In this document: in pieces, positions 25,101 to 40,100 of the stretch
Numbering within the stretch: the first letter of the stretch is position 1
How the letters are laid out: every line of letters starts with the position of its first letter
From: Eopsaltria australis
Lineage: Eukaryota; Chordata; Aves; Passeriformes; Petroicidae
Direction of reading: 5' to 3'
NCBI GenBank assembly: GCA_034509425.1
Contig: JAVTVJ010001350.1
Coordinates: 62,001-126,000, forward strand
Length of the DNA stretch: 64,000 bases
Translations under genes and position numbers: made by a program
The notes under the pieces: generated by a model
Database searches by the model: none
What the model was told of the DNA's origin: nothing
The model's input: only the letters and a program-made list of their open reading frames with translations

Positions 25101-28100
25101 GGCTTGAGCCTTTTTTTCTGGCAATTTTAAAAACTATTACTTTCTGTCATGCAATAAAAAGCTTTTAGAAAGATTGAGTGTGATGTAGTTACAATACTCT
25201 GGAAGCCAGTGCAAACTGGTATTGAAGGCCATGTCATTTTAGCTTCTTTATGAAAGCTGAAACTAACACTGCTGCCAGGTAATGCTTTCTGAATCATGAG
25301 AGACGGAAGGGACAACGCAAGTCACAAGACTGAGCTCTGCAACTGCTGCCCTGTGCAAGTTTTGCCTTTCTCCAGAGAAGTCCTGAAAGATAAAACTTGA
25401 TAAAGACCTGATGCTCTCAGAATTTACCATTGGAATGGAAGGACAAGTCACCAAGGATGTCTTCTTGCTTGGCAGTGTCCACTACAAAGTCTTCAAAAGT
25501 AGTTTCAGCTGCTGGCCTAAAGCTCTTCAGAGACTCAGTAGCTTTTTGGATTCTGAAAACACAAAAGAAACAGGATAGCGCAAGAGAAAAAAGGCTATTC
25601 AAATTGCATATTCCTTAAAGTAAAAATGCTAGGTTTTGCTTTAAAAAAAGTTCTTCTGCTTTCATGTACCTACTGATGTCTCATGGAGATTTCTGTCTCT
25701 CTAAAAAGATTCTCAAATGCAAAATTTAAAGGCCTTTTGTACATCAGTGTAAAGATAATGAACAGGTAGTCATTCACTTGGCAAAGCATTTATACAATTT
25801 GGAGCATTATATTCAAGGAACAAAACTGATGCGAGGCTGTAGGTAGAGAACACAAAGATCAAAGAGTTTAAAGCCAGGAGAGATGGGCTAGATTAACTTA
25901 CAAACACCTGATAAAATCTCTGAGAGAAGGAATTAGTCAGGGAGCTAAGCAAACTACCCTTCCACTGCAGTCCCACTGAACAAGGCTAGGCATTGTGTCA
26001 GGACAAAAGCCCTCCTCTCCTGAGTGCTGCTTCCTAATGCACACTCTAATGCAGGAATTCCAACTGAACATGACCAGGACCATCTCCCAAGAACACAACT
26101 GCACAGACATCCTGGAACAGTACCTGCACCTGAAACAGAAGATATTTAAGATACCTCACATGAAGTTGTTTTGCTGTTTGAACAAAACAGGAGGGATCAG
26201 TCTCTTTAAGTACTTCTTGAGCATATCCTACAAGGCCATTATTTTCTAGGAGCCCTTGGTATTCTTCCACTTGTGTTTGCAATTTTTCCAGCCTTATATT
26301 CTTAGAAGTTTCAATTGCCCTAAGAGCTGCAGATTTCTTCTCTTCCAGGACATGATATAATTTCTCAAAACTCTGAGATGCTTCTTGTTTAGCTCTTTCA
26401 CTGTTGCACTAGGAACAAACAAAAGACATTTTAGACAGATTCTGTATCACTGTGGCTCTATAGAGAAACATACTTAAGGTTGTTCAAGATGTCACAGTAA
26501 TCTAGACATCCATTTGACAGACAAGACTAATGAGCTTTGTTATGCTATTCAGCACTGAAAATGAGATCAGCACAGCACCCAAGTCAGCATTTGCTGTCTT
26601 TAATAGAGAACAAAGAGCAGGAAAGTATTCCTCTGATTATGTCTCGAGTTATGCATTACATTTGTCTAGATAACTCATGAAAAAGCACTGTAAAAATATA
26701 TCAGTCTCTGAAGTCTTCATGCCCAAGAGTGAGATGCTCTTCCACCTTCCCCAATCACCCTGAACTGAGGGTGCAGCCCAGCTTCTCGTGTACACCCTCT
26801 GAACTGTAGTGTCACCTCTGACTACTGCCCTGGATAAAAGGAACTGCAAAGCACAGAGGCAGTCTGTAATCAAGATAACACCAGTACTAGGAGCTTCTGC
26901 AATTTCTGCCTTCATGTTTTTTGGCTTGTATGTGAGTTTCCAGCTGTGACTCTTCTGCAGGGAGATTTTGTCCTTAATTCTGACTTTCCCAAGGCAAACA
27001 GGCAGTGTAAATAGTGCACCATCATAAATACACAAATGCCCTATGTTTAACCCACTTTGTTTAAGGTATCAAGTAAGTTTTATTTCATTTGAATCTACAG
27101 AAGCACCCAAAAGTGAACTTCCCTCTGTCTGCTTCCCATACTGGCAGGCCTAGGTCTTACCATGTGTGATTCAGTACTAGCATAAACTGCACAAAAATTG
27201 TTTTACTACTTAGCTGAAAAGCCCAAAGTTTGAAACACTTTACTGAAAACAGTTTTGAGTCCTTCCTGTGTCTCTATAAAGGCCAACCCCAGACAACCTG
27301 CAAGCCACTCTTACATCTGTTTCTTTCAGCAGCAGATCCAGCTGTGTGATGTGAGCTTTCACCTGGCTCTCCTTACTGATGAGGTACTCGATATCTTTTG
27401 AAAGCTTCTCCTGTTGAAGTAAAACAGCAAGAATAGGGCATCTTACACAAAGTGACAACCAACACAGGCAGGTCATCCAGCTAGTCCTCAGTTTATCTAG
27501 CCACAAGGACAACAGCGTGACACCAGTTATGAACAGCAGTCCTGTGGAGAATTGTTTGGTGACCTGCAGTGACTGCAGAGTGACTGTGAATGAGACTGGT
27601 GGCACAGGCTCTAAGGACCAGAGGTAACAGTGTCAGCTGGCTACCAATCACTCAGGAATCACCCTCTCTTGGACTGGGAAAAAGAGGCTTCAGGACATTA
27701 AACTTACAGAAAGGAGCTGATAGTTATTCACTCATTTATAGTAAGAGTTGCTAGAAAAAGGAGTAGCTCAAATAATGGATTTATGAGTGTCCCTGTGTTT
27801 CCTTAACTGCAAGAGCTAGCAACTGTACAGGAAAAGCCTTGCAAACTGGTGAGGAGGCCAAAGAGCACAAGCCAGGCTAATCTGGTCTTTTTTTTTCCTT
27901 TTTTTTCTTCCTCCTGAGAGCAAGAGAGGAAGAAAAGGAAGAAGAGGAAGTAGGTGCCCGTCTTTAATAACAAGCTGATGTTTGTAAGTCTTCTCTGTTG
28001 TGCTTGGCTTGGGAAATTAACAGCTATGCAGCTTCAGAAACATACAAAGATATACACAAAGATATCAACAGATACTTCAGATGCAAATTTTTCAGAAGTG

Positions 28101-31100
28101 CTTCTCAAGTACCACAAGTGACCTGAACACTTATATTAAAAAAAGTTGATTACAAAGTCAATTAACTGCTTAAACCTTCTGCCTTGCCTGTACTGCTGTA
28201 CAATTAACTGAAATAAGGTGAAAGCACTTTTCAGGGGTTATGTTTCAAGCATCATAGCAAATACAGTTTAGCTTCTAAAACATGCCCTACATCACATTAA
28301 TATATACATTAACCAGTGTTGCACAACAACAGGCCTCAAGACTAGTTCAGAGTCTTCTAAATGCACATCCTGGCTTCTAGCCAGAGAGAGTTTGCCCTCA
28401 CATCAGAAGTACTCTTCCCCTTCTTAAGGTCAGGTCTGATGTTACTTTCTTTTACCTTAAGGGTTTTGTAGGCAGTGCTCATGGTTGTTACTCTATGGTT
28501 TGCATGACTTCCACCCAGTTTACAAAGATGACAAACAGGCCTTCTGCAGATTTCACAGTACATGTTTACTCTCTCCATTTCATGTTCTGGACACAACAAA
28601 ATCTGTGAGAAAAAAAAAAAGAAAAGAGCAGAGACAGTACAGGTGTACTTCTGAAAATGGAGGTTTGCAACAAAAAATCAAAACATCCAATCAACTCAAA
28701 GCAGCATGTGATTTCATCAGTGAATTTTTATAGCCAGTTTATCTTCTACTTTTTATATTTGTCAATGACATTGAAAGACAGCAGATGAATACACACAGTT
28801 TCACAGGGTTCACAGTAAGTAAACCTCTAGCAGTCCGTGTAGCCTCCATAAAAGCTATCAACCTTTCGCTAAACCCTGCCCATGTTGTTTGCAATGCCTC
28901 CAGCACCCTACACTCCTGCTCAGAGCTGTAAATGCAATATATAACACACCCAGCCTGTCAAACTTAACTATGCTCATGCCAGCATCTCTTGTGACAGCTG
29001 TGAACTGTTTCTGAAAGCAAGAGCTGACATAACATTGTAGCAATTTAAGACTAAGCCAGATTTTGATAAGCCACATAGCCACTGCCCTTGGAGGAACAAA
29101 GTGCAGCCACCACCACCAGCTACAGTCATTTTAAAGACAAAAGACTCCAGTGTTTCAATCTTTCTGTCTGACTACAGTTACAGGCTGTTCACAGAGTGCT
29201 ACTTTCAGGATTAGCTCAAACAGCATTGCAAGAATGCTGATGTTTGCTAAAAATCGTCTTCCAAAAACTGAACTTGCTGAAATAAGTGCTCAAAGAGTTA
29301 AAAAAAGCGCTGCTCAAGTCTAAGCTCAGGCAACAGATTAAACCATATAAAACATGTGCACGTGTATGTGTTGGTTTAAAAAACAAGCAATGTTTTGCCT
29401 CATTCTAGAGCACTGGAAGACAACACTTGGGTCATCTATTCCATAGAAGTTACCAAAGAGGAGCTTTTGAGGAAGTTTTTCAGTTTCAATATGCCCCCAC
29501 ACAAGAAAGGTCAGAAAAGGGCATAAAAATGGAAAATTGTGAGCATCACAAATATGGAGACAATAAGCTAAAACCTGAAATCAGCTTTCAAGTCCCAAAT
29601 GTTATCTTAGGCTATGGTGAAAAGCCCAAAGATACCAGTCTCACCAGCACCTTAAGACTATCATTAAGCAAAATATGCAACTAGCAATCCCATCTGAATT
29701 GATTACTGGATTTGGAAGGAAATAAAAATGGGGGAAAAGAAGCTGCCAAGAAAATCAGCTGTGCAGGCAAATGTCTCCAAAAACTACAGCCATTCAGTTA
29801 GTCTGTGGAAGTAATTTTTTCACACCAGTGTATAGCCACATCTCACAGAAAACCCGTATTTTAATTCATCTCCTCATATAAGCAAGAATTACAGCCTGCA
29901 AGTGAGAGACAGCAGAGGTCAGCAGACTGCCTTGTCTCTTCTCAAAACTCAAGAACAATCAGCCCAGTATGTGCTTCTCCCATCCCCACCACACACGCTA
30001 TAAAGTGCTCTTCAGCCTGGCTGTAAATTAAAGTGATGACTGAGAACATTGTTTAGGAAACCAACAAATACTTCACTCTTTCAGCTCAGGTCTTAAAAAT
30101 GCAGTGCAATGAAAATTGCACTTTTCTTTGTTTATATTAAGCTCAAATAGTCCTCAGAAAAGTTTCTGTAAGAGCACAGTAAAGGTCAGCTTACTGCTTT
30201 TGGGACGTTTTTCAAAAAAGTAGATGTATCTAATATTAACTACACTATGCTTTTCTCCTTTTTTCACTCTGTCTTCGCATGTGATTAGAAATGCTAAATC
30301 CCACATGCACAAACATAGTCAACACATCAGTGTCAGAATAATCTAAACCACTTCACCCCACTTTGCTCTGCTTCAAGAGAATACAACTATTGACTTTTAA
30401 TTCTGAATTCAGTCTGCATGTAGCATAACACCATAGGGCACTTTTTCGAGTGCACAGGGATCACAAGATGCCTCTGGTATTTAGCAGCAGTGTTACAGCT
30501 GTGAGGGCTTAGATGCCAGAGATGAGAAGTTTTTAAAGAGCTGTATAGCCTTTTAAAGCAAGAGCTAGAAGATAGCATGCAAACTTTCACCTTTCTCATT
30601 TATCCAATAGAGGGACATTTCATACAATGTGTGGGCAAGCATATTTGAAAGTATATGAAGCATGTGCTCACTTTCAACTGGAATTAATGTGTTAGATTCA
30701 AGAAAAGCACCACCAAGTGGACTTCTGGATGTTCACTATCTGCCAGCTTGCTAACTTTAGCGGCTCAAATTTGTCCAATCTCAAAAGGAAGATACACCAG
30801 CAGTCAAGAGCTTCTTACACATTGCACATTAATCAAATTTTCTTAATTTAATCATAATTAATCAGGACTCCTTGACCATCAGCATTTCCAGTATCTGTGG
30901 GACCTCCTGCAAGGAGGCACAGGCACACATGTGCTGGGACATCGTGGTCCCTGGTTAGCAAGATGGCATCTGTGACATGTAACATCTGTGATGTAACAAA
31001 TTCAATACATCACTGCCAGGGACTGCGACACACTTAGCAGGAGACACAAAGGTAGTGGCATTTTGTCTGCACTGTTTTGTCTGAATGCAACAACAGCAGC

Positions 31101-34100
31101 ATCAGTGTGCAAAGTACAAACTTTGTCATTACATTTTTATCTCTTCTGCTATAGATAAAAAATAACGGTGTGATAACAATGGAGACCTTAACTCCACCTT
31201 TTGCTCTTGTTAGATGTAAGGAAGGAGAACAAGAAGATGCTTTGTGATGGATCAAGTTCAGCCACAAAGCATCCAAAAGGGATGTGCCTAAAGGGGGCAT
31301 GGAAGAGGCCAAGTGTGTTGGGGTTTTTAAGTTTACCACACGCAGGCATCCTCCCTAGACAGTCCCATCCTAGAGGTTCAACACCATGGTGCCAGTAACA
31401 CCAATGGTGTGGATTCAATCCCTGTATGAATCATTTATTTAAGAGCTGGACTTGATGATTCTTGTGGGTCCCTTCCAACTTACAATATTCTGTGATAATT
31501 AAGTCTTAAAAAAAAAAAAGGAAAGAAAGACTCAAATTACAAGGAATACAATCCATTCCACAAAGTAAAAAAACCTTATTTTTATGGTACCCTTCAAATA
31601 TGTTCTCAATGCCCCCTTCAATGACAACCACTTGACCATCAGCAAGGAGAAAAAGCTTGTGGTTCACTGAATAAATAAGAGAAATAGTCAATAAAGCAAT
31701 CATGGGCCTAGAAAGCCACCACCATTGCATGGATATATCTGCAGGTACGTGAGAATGCTGCAACCTGAATTCTGTAAGGTACAGTATACTTACCTTCGGT
31801 CTAAAGTTAGTGGTTGGTCCTACATATTCATGCTGGGCTTTCACAGTTCCCCAGGGATGGTGTATTTTGAAACATTCATTGCAATAGCTTGCACTGCAGT
31901 CCATGCAGCTCTTCGTAGACTCCTGAGGTGGAGGTTTGCAGAAATCACACATAATAGCAATGGCTGCCCTGGCTGCCTGTCTGTATCTTTCCACAATGGT
32001 TTCCAAAGTCAAGTTGCGAAATAAGCCATTGATGCCACGCTCTCCAAGATCAATATCCCGCTGACAACCCGGGCAAGGAAACAGGGTGGATCTGGGAGTC
32101 AATGAATTGCGTTTTCTGCCTGTGTAGACACCAAAACCCAATTTAGGATGAGCATAAACCAAATTGGTTTAGATTTTAAAAGAAGCACAGGGGTTTACGG
32201 ACCAATTCCAGACTGTAGCACATCGTCCAAACCAGTACAACACCAATTCATACGCAGTCCGCCAAGCCAAAGAGAATACAATTGCCCTGACAAGGTACTG
32301 TAATGTCTGAGTCCAAGGGACATTGCAAACTACTACCCTAAAACTTAATTTTATGTTAATATATATTTAGCTCATCCAATTCTATCTTCTTTATCTAGTT
32401 TTGGATGCACTCAAGCTGTAACCTTTTGAAACAATAAACACAAAGTCTTGTGGAAGCCAAGGGGTTTTAGACTTAACTGGTTACCTGTATAGAGAGCAAC
32501 AGCTTCCTAACATATTGAAGTGAAAGATGCATACTCCCAGAGCAACAGAAAAATATAGCCAACCTTGAGCTCCCTGAAGTTTGCTTTGATTGAGTTCAAA
32601 CTTACTTTACTCATCCCAAGAGACATCATAAAAAAGCCCAGAAAAACGAGGGAACAGTGTGACATCTCAGCCAAATAATTTAGTCAAAAAATGCAGAGGC
32701 TGACTTGCCCCCTCCTGAAAGGCCTCATTAAAGGAGGACTGCTAAATAAGCCCTGCACACCAAAGGGGGGTCTGAGGTAGGTATCTAGAGGTTCCTCTAC
32801 CCTGAACTGAGGAACCATGGAACCCCACATGGATCTGTTAAATAGCATACACCTATTTTTATGAATTTATAAAGGAGGAGCTTCAGAGAAGCTGCACTCC
32901 TACCAAACAGCTACACACAAATTTCACCCTCTCTCCAAAATAAAATCAGAGGCTCAAGAAAAGCCACTAACCTAAGAAGCCTTTTGCGTCTGTTAGGGAG
33001 ATGGCTCACACAGACCCAGAGGTTATTCCCAAGGTAATATTCCTGAGGTTATAAAACCAGGAGTGCTACCCATCTCACCCATGATCCAGAATCCAAGAAC
33101 CAGAAACAAACCTTTATGTATTTCAAAAGCAGACTAAGCCAGTCTTTAGGCTTAACTTGTATCCTCTCAGCTTACTCTTACAAAGAAACAAAAAAAAACC
33201 CTATTTTGTAGTGCTGGTGCATTGTTTTAAGATCTCTTTGAGAGCACTGCATATTGGTATAACTAACTGTCCCGATTTCTTCTGGGTTAGAGATAATTTT
33301 TTCCTTAGTAGCTGGTACAGTGTTGTGGTTTGGATTCAGTATGAGAATAATGTTGTATTACACACTGATGTTTTGGCTGTTAAGTAGTGCTTACCCTAAT
33401 TCCAGGACTTTTCAGTTTTCCATGCTTCACCAGAGAGCAGGGCATGAAAAGCCGGGAGGGAGAACTGCCAGGACAGCTGACCCAAACTGGCCAAGGGATA
33501 TTCCATACCATAGAATGTCATGTCCAGGACATAAACTAGGGGCAGTTAGATGGGACAGGGTGGGCACTGGGTGAAAAATTGTATTGTGCATCACTTGTTT
33601 CTCTTCGACTTTAATGTCTCTCTCTTTTGCATTACTATTCTCTTATTATTGTTATCCTTCCAGTATATACTCCAGTACATAATTAACTCTATTCCAGCTG
33701 AAACCAGGGCACTAACAAATTTGTAAGTGGAGGTATGACTTAAAGTTGAATTCTCAGTGTTGAAATTGGTTCTTCTTCAGAAAGGGAAATTTGTTCTTCT
33801 CTGCATTCAATCACTATTTTCCCATCAAAAATGCTAATGCTCTACTTCTTTCTGAAGTGTCCTGTGATGCTACCCAAAATACACTTGCCTTGGACTGCTC
33901 TCCTGTTGCTCCTTCATCTAACAATACAAAACTTCGATTCCTATGGAGACCCTTTCAAGTCTCTTCAAACAAAACACCAAACCAACACTCCTATAAGGAA
34001 TTAGTTCCTTTAAGTATCTTTGAAATTTGACCTGTGGTAGTTATGTATGACTGTCAGCTAAGAAGTCACAATCAAAGCATGGATAAGTGTGCATGCACTG

Positions 34101-37100
34101 ACAGTCTCCCATCCAGTTTGGTCTCATGCCTTTCTGTAAGTTCTGAGCAGGCTGCATTTACAGAACAGGATGGGTGATACATGACACAGGTATACAACTC
34201 TTTGGCTAAGGGAGCAGAGATTTTTTTTCTGATTTCACAATTTTTTTTAGTACTTACTTGAAGTGAATTAATTACTGTACATCCTGCAGTACCTATAACT
34301 GGGCATACACAGCAACACATGCATGCAAGGCACAGCAACAGCAGTGAAACACAAACTATTTCCAGTGTATGCTCCAAGCTAGCACTGCACACAGGAACAC
34401 AGAGAATCTTCTACACAGACTTCTACAATGTCCTAGATAAAGAGATGACTTCACATGCAGTGCCATGCAGACAACAGCTACAAAAAGTGATCTAGAATAC
34501 ATACATTTGCTGAAACTAAGAAAATAATCATACAATGTGGCACGTATCAGGACTGCCTACAAGTAGTGTGCTACCGCAGAGAACAAACAGTGACAAAGCA
34601 AGATAACAAGGAAAAAAACATGGTGCAGTGGTCAAGTTTTAAAATACAATCTGAAATTCATATCCATCCCAATGGAGGCCTTTCATTCTGCCAGTGGTGG
34701 ACCAAAATGAGCCTGTCATCATGAGCCATGCTCTGCAAAGACTGGTGACATTGTTTATGGAAAGCAATTGTCAAGGAAGTCCTGCACACCTTCAGATGTC
34801 TCATCCCTTTTCATTGGCAGCACTCTGAGAGTCTAGGTTGGGATTTTTTCCTGTTTCAAATGCTGGACATTTATTTGCTAAGCTTATTGGTGTGTTTTGC
34901 CACTTCAATACTCAAAAATAAGGAAATACATTCTCTTTTTGCCTAGTGAGTGTTAAAATATTTACACTCTAGTTTGCTTTCTGCTTAAAGGATTTCTACA
35001 CTCGTATTTTAAGAAGAAAACACCGATGAAGTAATTAATTGCTTTGGACACTGTCCTTCCTATCTGTCTTCTGTCCAGTTTGCTAAAACTGAATTCTGAT
35101 TATGTATAAAAAAACCCCAAACAAACAAAGAGCACACACAAAAAAACCCCAGAGCAACAAACCCCCTGGATTTTTAGACATATATAGAAGTACAGCTCAG
35201 AGAGACTTAGGTCCTACATACATTCTCTTCTACACTCTTCCAGTTCAGTTTACAACAATAAGTATTTTGTGAAATATTAGAAATCATCACATGAAATTTT
35301 CTACTGTGATTTGTAAACTGATTGCTCCACTTGCAATAAGTTGCTCAATCAGGTACAAAAAAATTATCACAACATACAGTCGTGCTCAGACTCACAAATA
35401 TTACCATACAGATTGCAAAGACTAAAGTCAATCTTAAGTATGTCCTTTAAAGTCAATGTTTAAATGTCATCTTCCCAAGGAGAGGTACCAACACTTAAAA
35501 TGTTGAAAACTCCAAGTTGCAGCGAGTGGCTTGCAAAGGGATAAGACATCTTAAAGTTGTGTTTTTCAAGTAAACAGTATTACCAGAATTCTATGGTTGT
35601 GGAAGACATGGACATTAACTGTATGAAAGTTTAAAGAAAAAGATTTAAAAGTCAACTGGATTCTCTTGAAAGGTTGGGAGTTTTTTTAAATATAAATGTA
35701 TACTGCTGACCCATAACTCAGTTAATGTTTTTGGATGGGCTTTTAGGGAAAAGAAAAAGGGGAACGGGTAAAGAGAGAAGGGGGAGAGAAAGGCAGAGGG
35801 GGGAGGAGGAAGGGAAAGGGAAAGAGGAGAGTAGAGAAGAGAGAGGGGAGAGACCTCATGAGAGAAGCCAGCAGAGCTAAAATGTTACTTTCAGATGCTT
35901 TAGTTTTTCACAAATCAAAAGAACTTTCTGCAAAAAGAGCAGCTACAGACAGCTTTCCAAGAGGTCGGATGGTATCATATGGTATCTCTTTTTTATGACA
36001 CTTTCAGCCTTCAACTGAGGCAATTTAAACTTTCTCTTCTGATCAGCTGCTTAGTCCTCAACTGAGTGTGAAATTCAGATTTGGGTTTAGCTTAGTTCAC
36101 ATCTTTCTTGAAGGATACCATATTTGTATCATGTGTCTGCTAATACTGTGGCAACAAGGAATTTGGGGACTTTTTCTCCCGTTTTTGACCATAAAAAAAA
36201 AGTAATCAATATTAGAGAAGTCCACACAGTGGCTGAGCTGCTCAGACGAGCTCAATTTTGTAAATGAGATATAATTAAAACACTGACTATCCTTCAACCT
36301 GATTGTCATTAGACACACCAAGTATTACAACTTTGTAGAAGTAAAATGTTTAATTTTCATCACATATTCATCTGCTGTGATCAACTGAGATTCAGAACTA
36401 CCTCATGGTGTAAATTTCAGTATGTTCTTCAACAAATTAAGCAGGCTTAGATACAATTAAGAAGCAATTAAGTGTTACATTCCACTTAGAAGTGATGGCC
36501 AAACACAACCTGTAAATGTTAGGAAGATCAATCCAACAACCACACTTCATTACCAGTAAGACAGAAGATTCAATGAAACTTGAGCATGTAAACTCCTGAA
36601 AATTAAAAAGCAGGGGTGGAGGAGGTGGCATGGTGATTGCTGGGGTTCTGTGTGCATTTTTGTACCCACTGATGTATCTTCAGTCATGCACACACACAAG
36701 GAAAAAAATATAATAATCCAACCCTTAACTGAATTCCAGTTGACCTTTAAATCAGTCTTGCACAGAATGAAAAGCTATCCTTAAAGAACTTCTTTGCTGT
36801 ACCTTTGCTCACTGCAAAAGCCTTTTTGTGGACTTGACCACTGACAAAAAGCTATATGCTAACCAACAATATTTAACTCAAGATCTAAATGCTAGACTAT
36901 CTCTAGCCAACACAAGAAGTGAAGCATTTCTACCTCTGCACCCAAAAGACCTCCTCTGTGAGGCTGTGAACAATGAACAGAGAGCTGTTTAGACATCAAA
37001 AAATGAGATATATCATTGGTTTACAATAGTTCAAATGAAAAGCATCAGCTCTTTTCTCTCCTGTGGCTGTTAAACTCCTGCAGGGTTGAAAGGCAAGAAT

Positions 37101-40100
37101 GTTTAATTTCCTGGCATATCAAACAACTGTAAGATTTAAGAAGAATAGGAAAAGGGAGGAAGAAGGCATTCGGGGGGAGGGGCACAGGGAGAGATATTTC
37201 AAACATTTGCACAAGTGTCAACATAACCACATTACACGCTTTTATTACACCAACACTGTAATTGCAGTAACATTAGAGCTAATGGAACAGCAACAAGAAA
37301 TAGCCTTCATTTTCATGTTATATATAGCATGATTTTTTTAAATTAAAAATTATTTTAAATACAATATAAACAGAGGAGTATTTTTAAACCAACACACTGG
37401 ATTTTAAGCAGCACATACACTCCATTTTAACGAGTTCTGTCCTTCTTACATTAAGATAAATTGTACTTGTAAATGCAAGCTGTGTGTGCACAACAAATGC
37501 AGAATACGACCAAATATGGACCAGCTCCTTCTGGCTTACCAAGAATTTAAATGCCAAACCCATTTTAAATAGATTAAATTCCTTATGGAGACACCAGGGA
37601 TTCTTTAAGTGGGAAAAAAAACCCATAGTGGGAAGAAGGTTTCACATGCATTTTGAAATGTGACACTAATGTCTTGACACTGACATGCCCTGCACAAGCC
37701 TCACAGAAGTTCTAGTGAGTTTTTGTTATGCATGTGAGACCCCACTCACATGCATAACATGGATATTTTATTAGGATATTTTCCTTACATTTTCTCTCTT
37801 GCGGAGCTATTTTCTTGCAAATTCCCCTACAGATCACAAAGCCAATTTAGCAAGGCAATGCACAGAATGAGTACTCCAATGCAAGACAACAACTGTGCAA
37901 ATGTAAATTGCAGGCTGGCGACCCTTGCTCATACCAAACTGGTCTGAAAGCAAATGTCACACTTGATATAGCAATGGAGTTACAATACCTGTAACATTAG
38001 AAGCAAAGACAGTATAACCTGAATTTACAAATTTATTCTATAATGCTTCCATTTCCATATGCTCTTCATTCTGCAAATTTGAACTGTCTGAGATTATAAT
38101 TTTCCTGTGATGTGCATCTGCCCAATGCTCTTTGAGATAAAAGGGGGGAAGTTCATTATGTCCAAGTCTCAACCCTCTCTTGCTACTTATCAAACAGGTC
38201 TTTAGGAAAGCAATCACCTCTCTACTAGCAGGTCAGATGAGGAGATATATTTCCGTCAGTTTGCTGAGATGGTGGCAGACTAGAGTGGAATTAAAGATTA
38301 CAACTCCTGCAACAACTTGTGTACTTATATCTCAGGACAGGGTGGTGGTGGCAGGGGGAGTACCAAGAACTAGTGTCTTTTTGCTTATCAAACTGATTTG
38401 AAAGAGTACCAGTACTAACAATTCACTAGCTGTTTAAAAGAAGCTGGTGAAATTGCAGATTTGATCTGTGAAAACTGGGAAGGATGAACTTTAGTAACAT
38501 GAAATGCAAGACAGAGCTTTAGAGCTTGTCTTGTCGGTAACTCCTCCAGAGCACCAGGGAATGTGGTTTTAAAGTGGATAATTATGTCAGAAGAAAGCCT
38601 AAAAGCCAAGATGAGATATCTTTCAAGAAGTAAAGCATGCACAAAGCATTTACAATGCATCTGTATAAAAGCAGATCAACTCATCCACGGATTACACAGA
38701 CTGCAAGAATCTTTCCAGCATGATACCACAAAGAGCATGAGGAGTCCTAAGCACCCCTTAAATCTTCGAGCAGACCACAATGAAGGAGGCTGTCAGGGCT
38801 GTCTACTTACAGTCATCTGTCCTTCAAATCTGCTATTGTGCAATAATCATAACCAATGGAAAATTATTTACTGTATGCATAATGAAGTGGGCAGGACATA
38901 ACTAGCTTGCAAAGTCTACACAGGTTTAGCAGGAAGTCAGAACTACTGCACTGGGGCTGGTTGAAACCAGAGCAAGCCACTGACAGGCAATGAAATTGCC
39001 AAAATCTACACCTCCACGCTACTGAATATGATGCTATTGCATCTCCATGTAGCTGAAATACAGAAATAAACAAACACAATGGTTACAAAGATTTATAGAA
39101 TGTCACAAAGACGAATCTGTTATAGATGAAACAGAGTGAATTGTCCTTAAAAATATTCCCATTGTTCTTGACACAAAATGAACAAGAGTAGCACTATCCA
39201 TAAGTCATCTCTATAACCCCATCAGGAGTACCAGGAAGACATTTTACCAATGCAGACACCATTCAGCTCAAGCCAGACTAATAATAAAATCAGGAAAACA
39301 TGCACAAGTTCTGATACATACCTGATCTATTAATCCTGTCAATTCTGTCCATGCTAGAAGCAGAGATTCTAATTCGAGGGCTACTCTGATTAGATGATTC
39401 AGAGCCTCCATCAGCAAAAGAGTCTTCAAATGCAAAAAGTATTTCTTTCACACATTTGTGACAGACATTGTGCTGGCAGGGAAGGATCAGTGGATGGGTA
39501 AACAATTCCTTGCATGCTGGGCAGATAAGCTCTCTTTCAATACCCTTAATGGCAACCTTCATGATAGAAAGAGGGAGAAACAAGTGTAAGCGCAGGAAAA
39601 CAGGAGCCACCAAGACTTATGGCACTGCTCTATGACACCAAACCCCAATCCTGCAGAATAAATGCACACAGTTTTATCTGGTTTGAGGCACTTTTCTGGC
39701 TAAAACAAATCTCAATTAACATTTATGAAAGCACTGACAGCATTCATTTCAACTGAAGTAAGCACTGCCACTAGGCAAACTCAGTTCATCTTTAGGTCAT
39801 GTCTGCATTGCAGGGGAGGAAAGGAGGGGACCAGTCTTAATTCCACACAAGGACCTAGTGAAACGAATGCAACCATACTTCTTAACTACAGGAGTCCACA
39901 TGTTTAGCTTGCTTGCTGGCTTACTAAGAGGGAGGGGGGCAAAAAAAAAGAAATTAAGTGTCAGACTGGTTAAACAACAGGCTTTCCTTACGTGTGATTC
40001 ACGTTTAAGGGCTGAAACTGTCTTGACTTCATTAGGGTAATAGTTCCGAGTAAGGAGCATAATTTATTTATTAATTTATATGTTTATTTACGTCTTTCAT

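Noticed and set aside
31365..31450. Functional tRNA gene
   Set aside because: The tRNA-like head is degenerate and joined to a CR1-type tail, so it is a SINE and not a working tRNA.
31725..32024. 99-codon plus-strand frame
   Set aside because: Antisense of TRIM36 exon 3.
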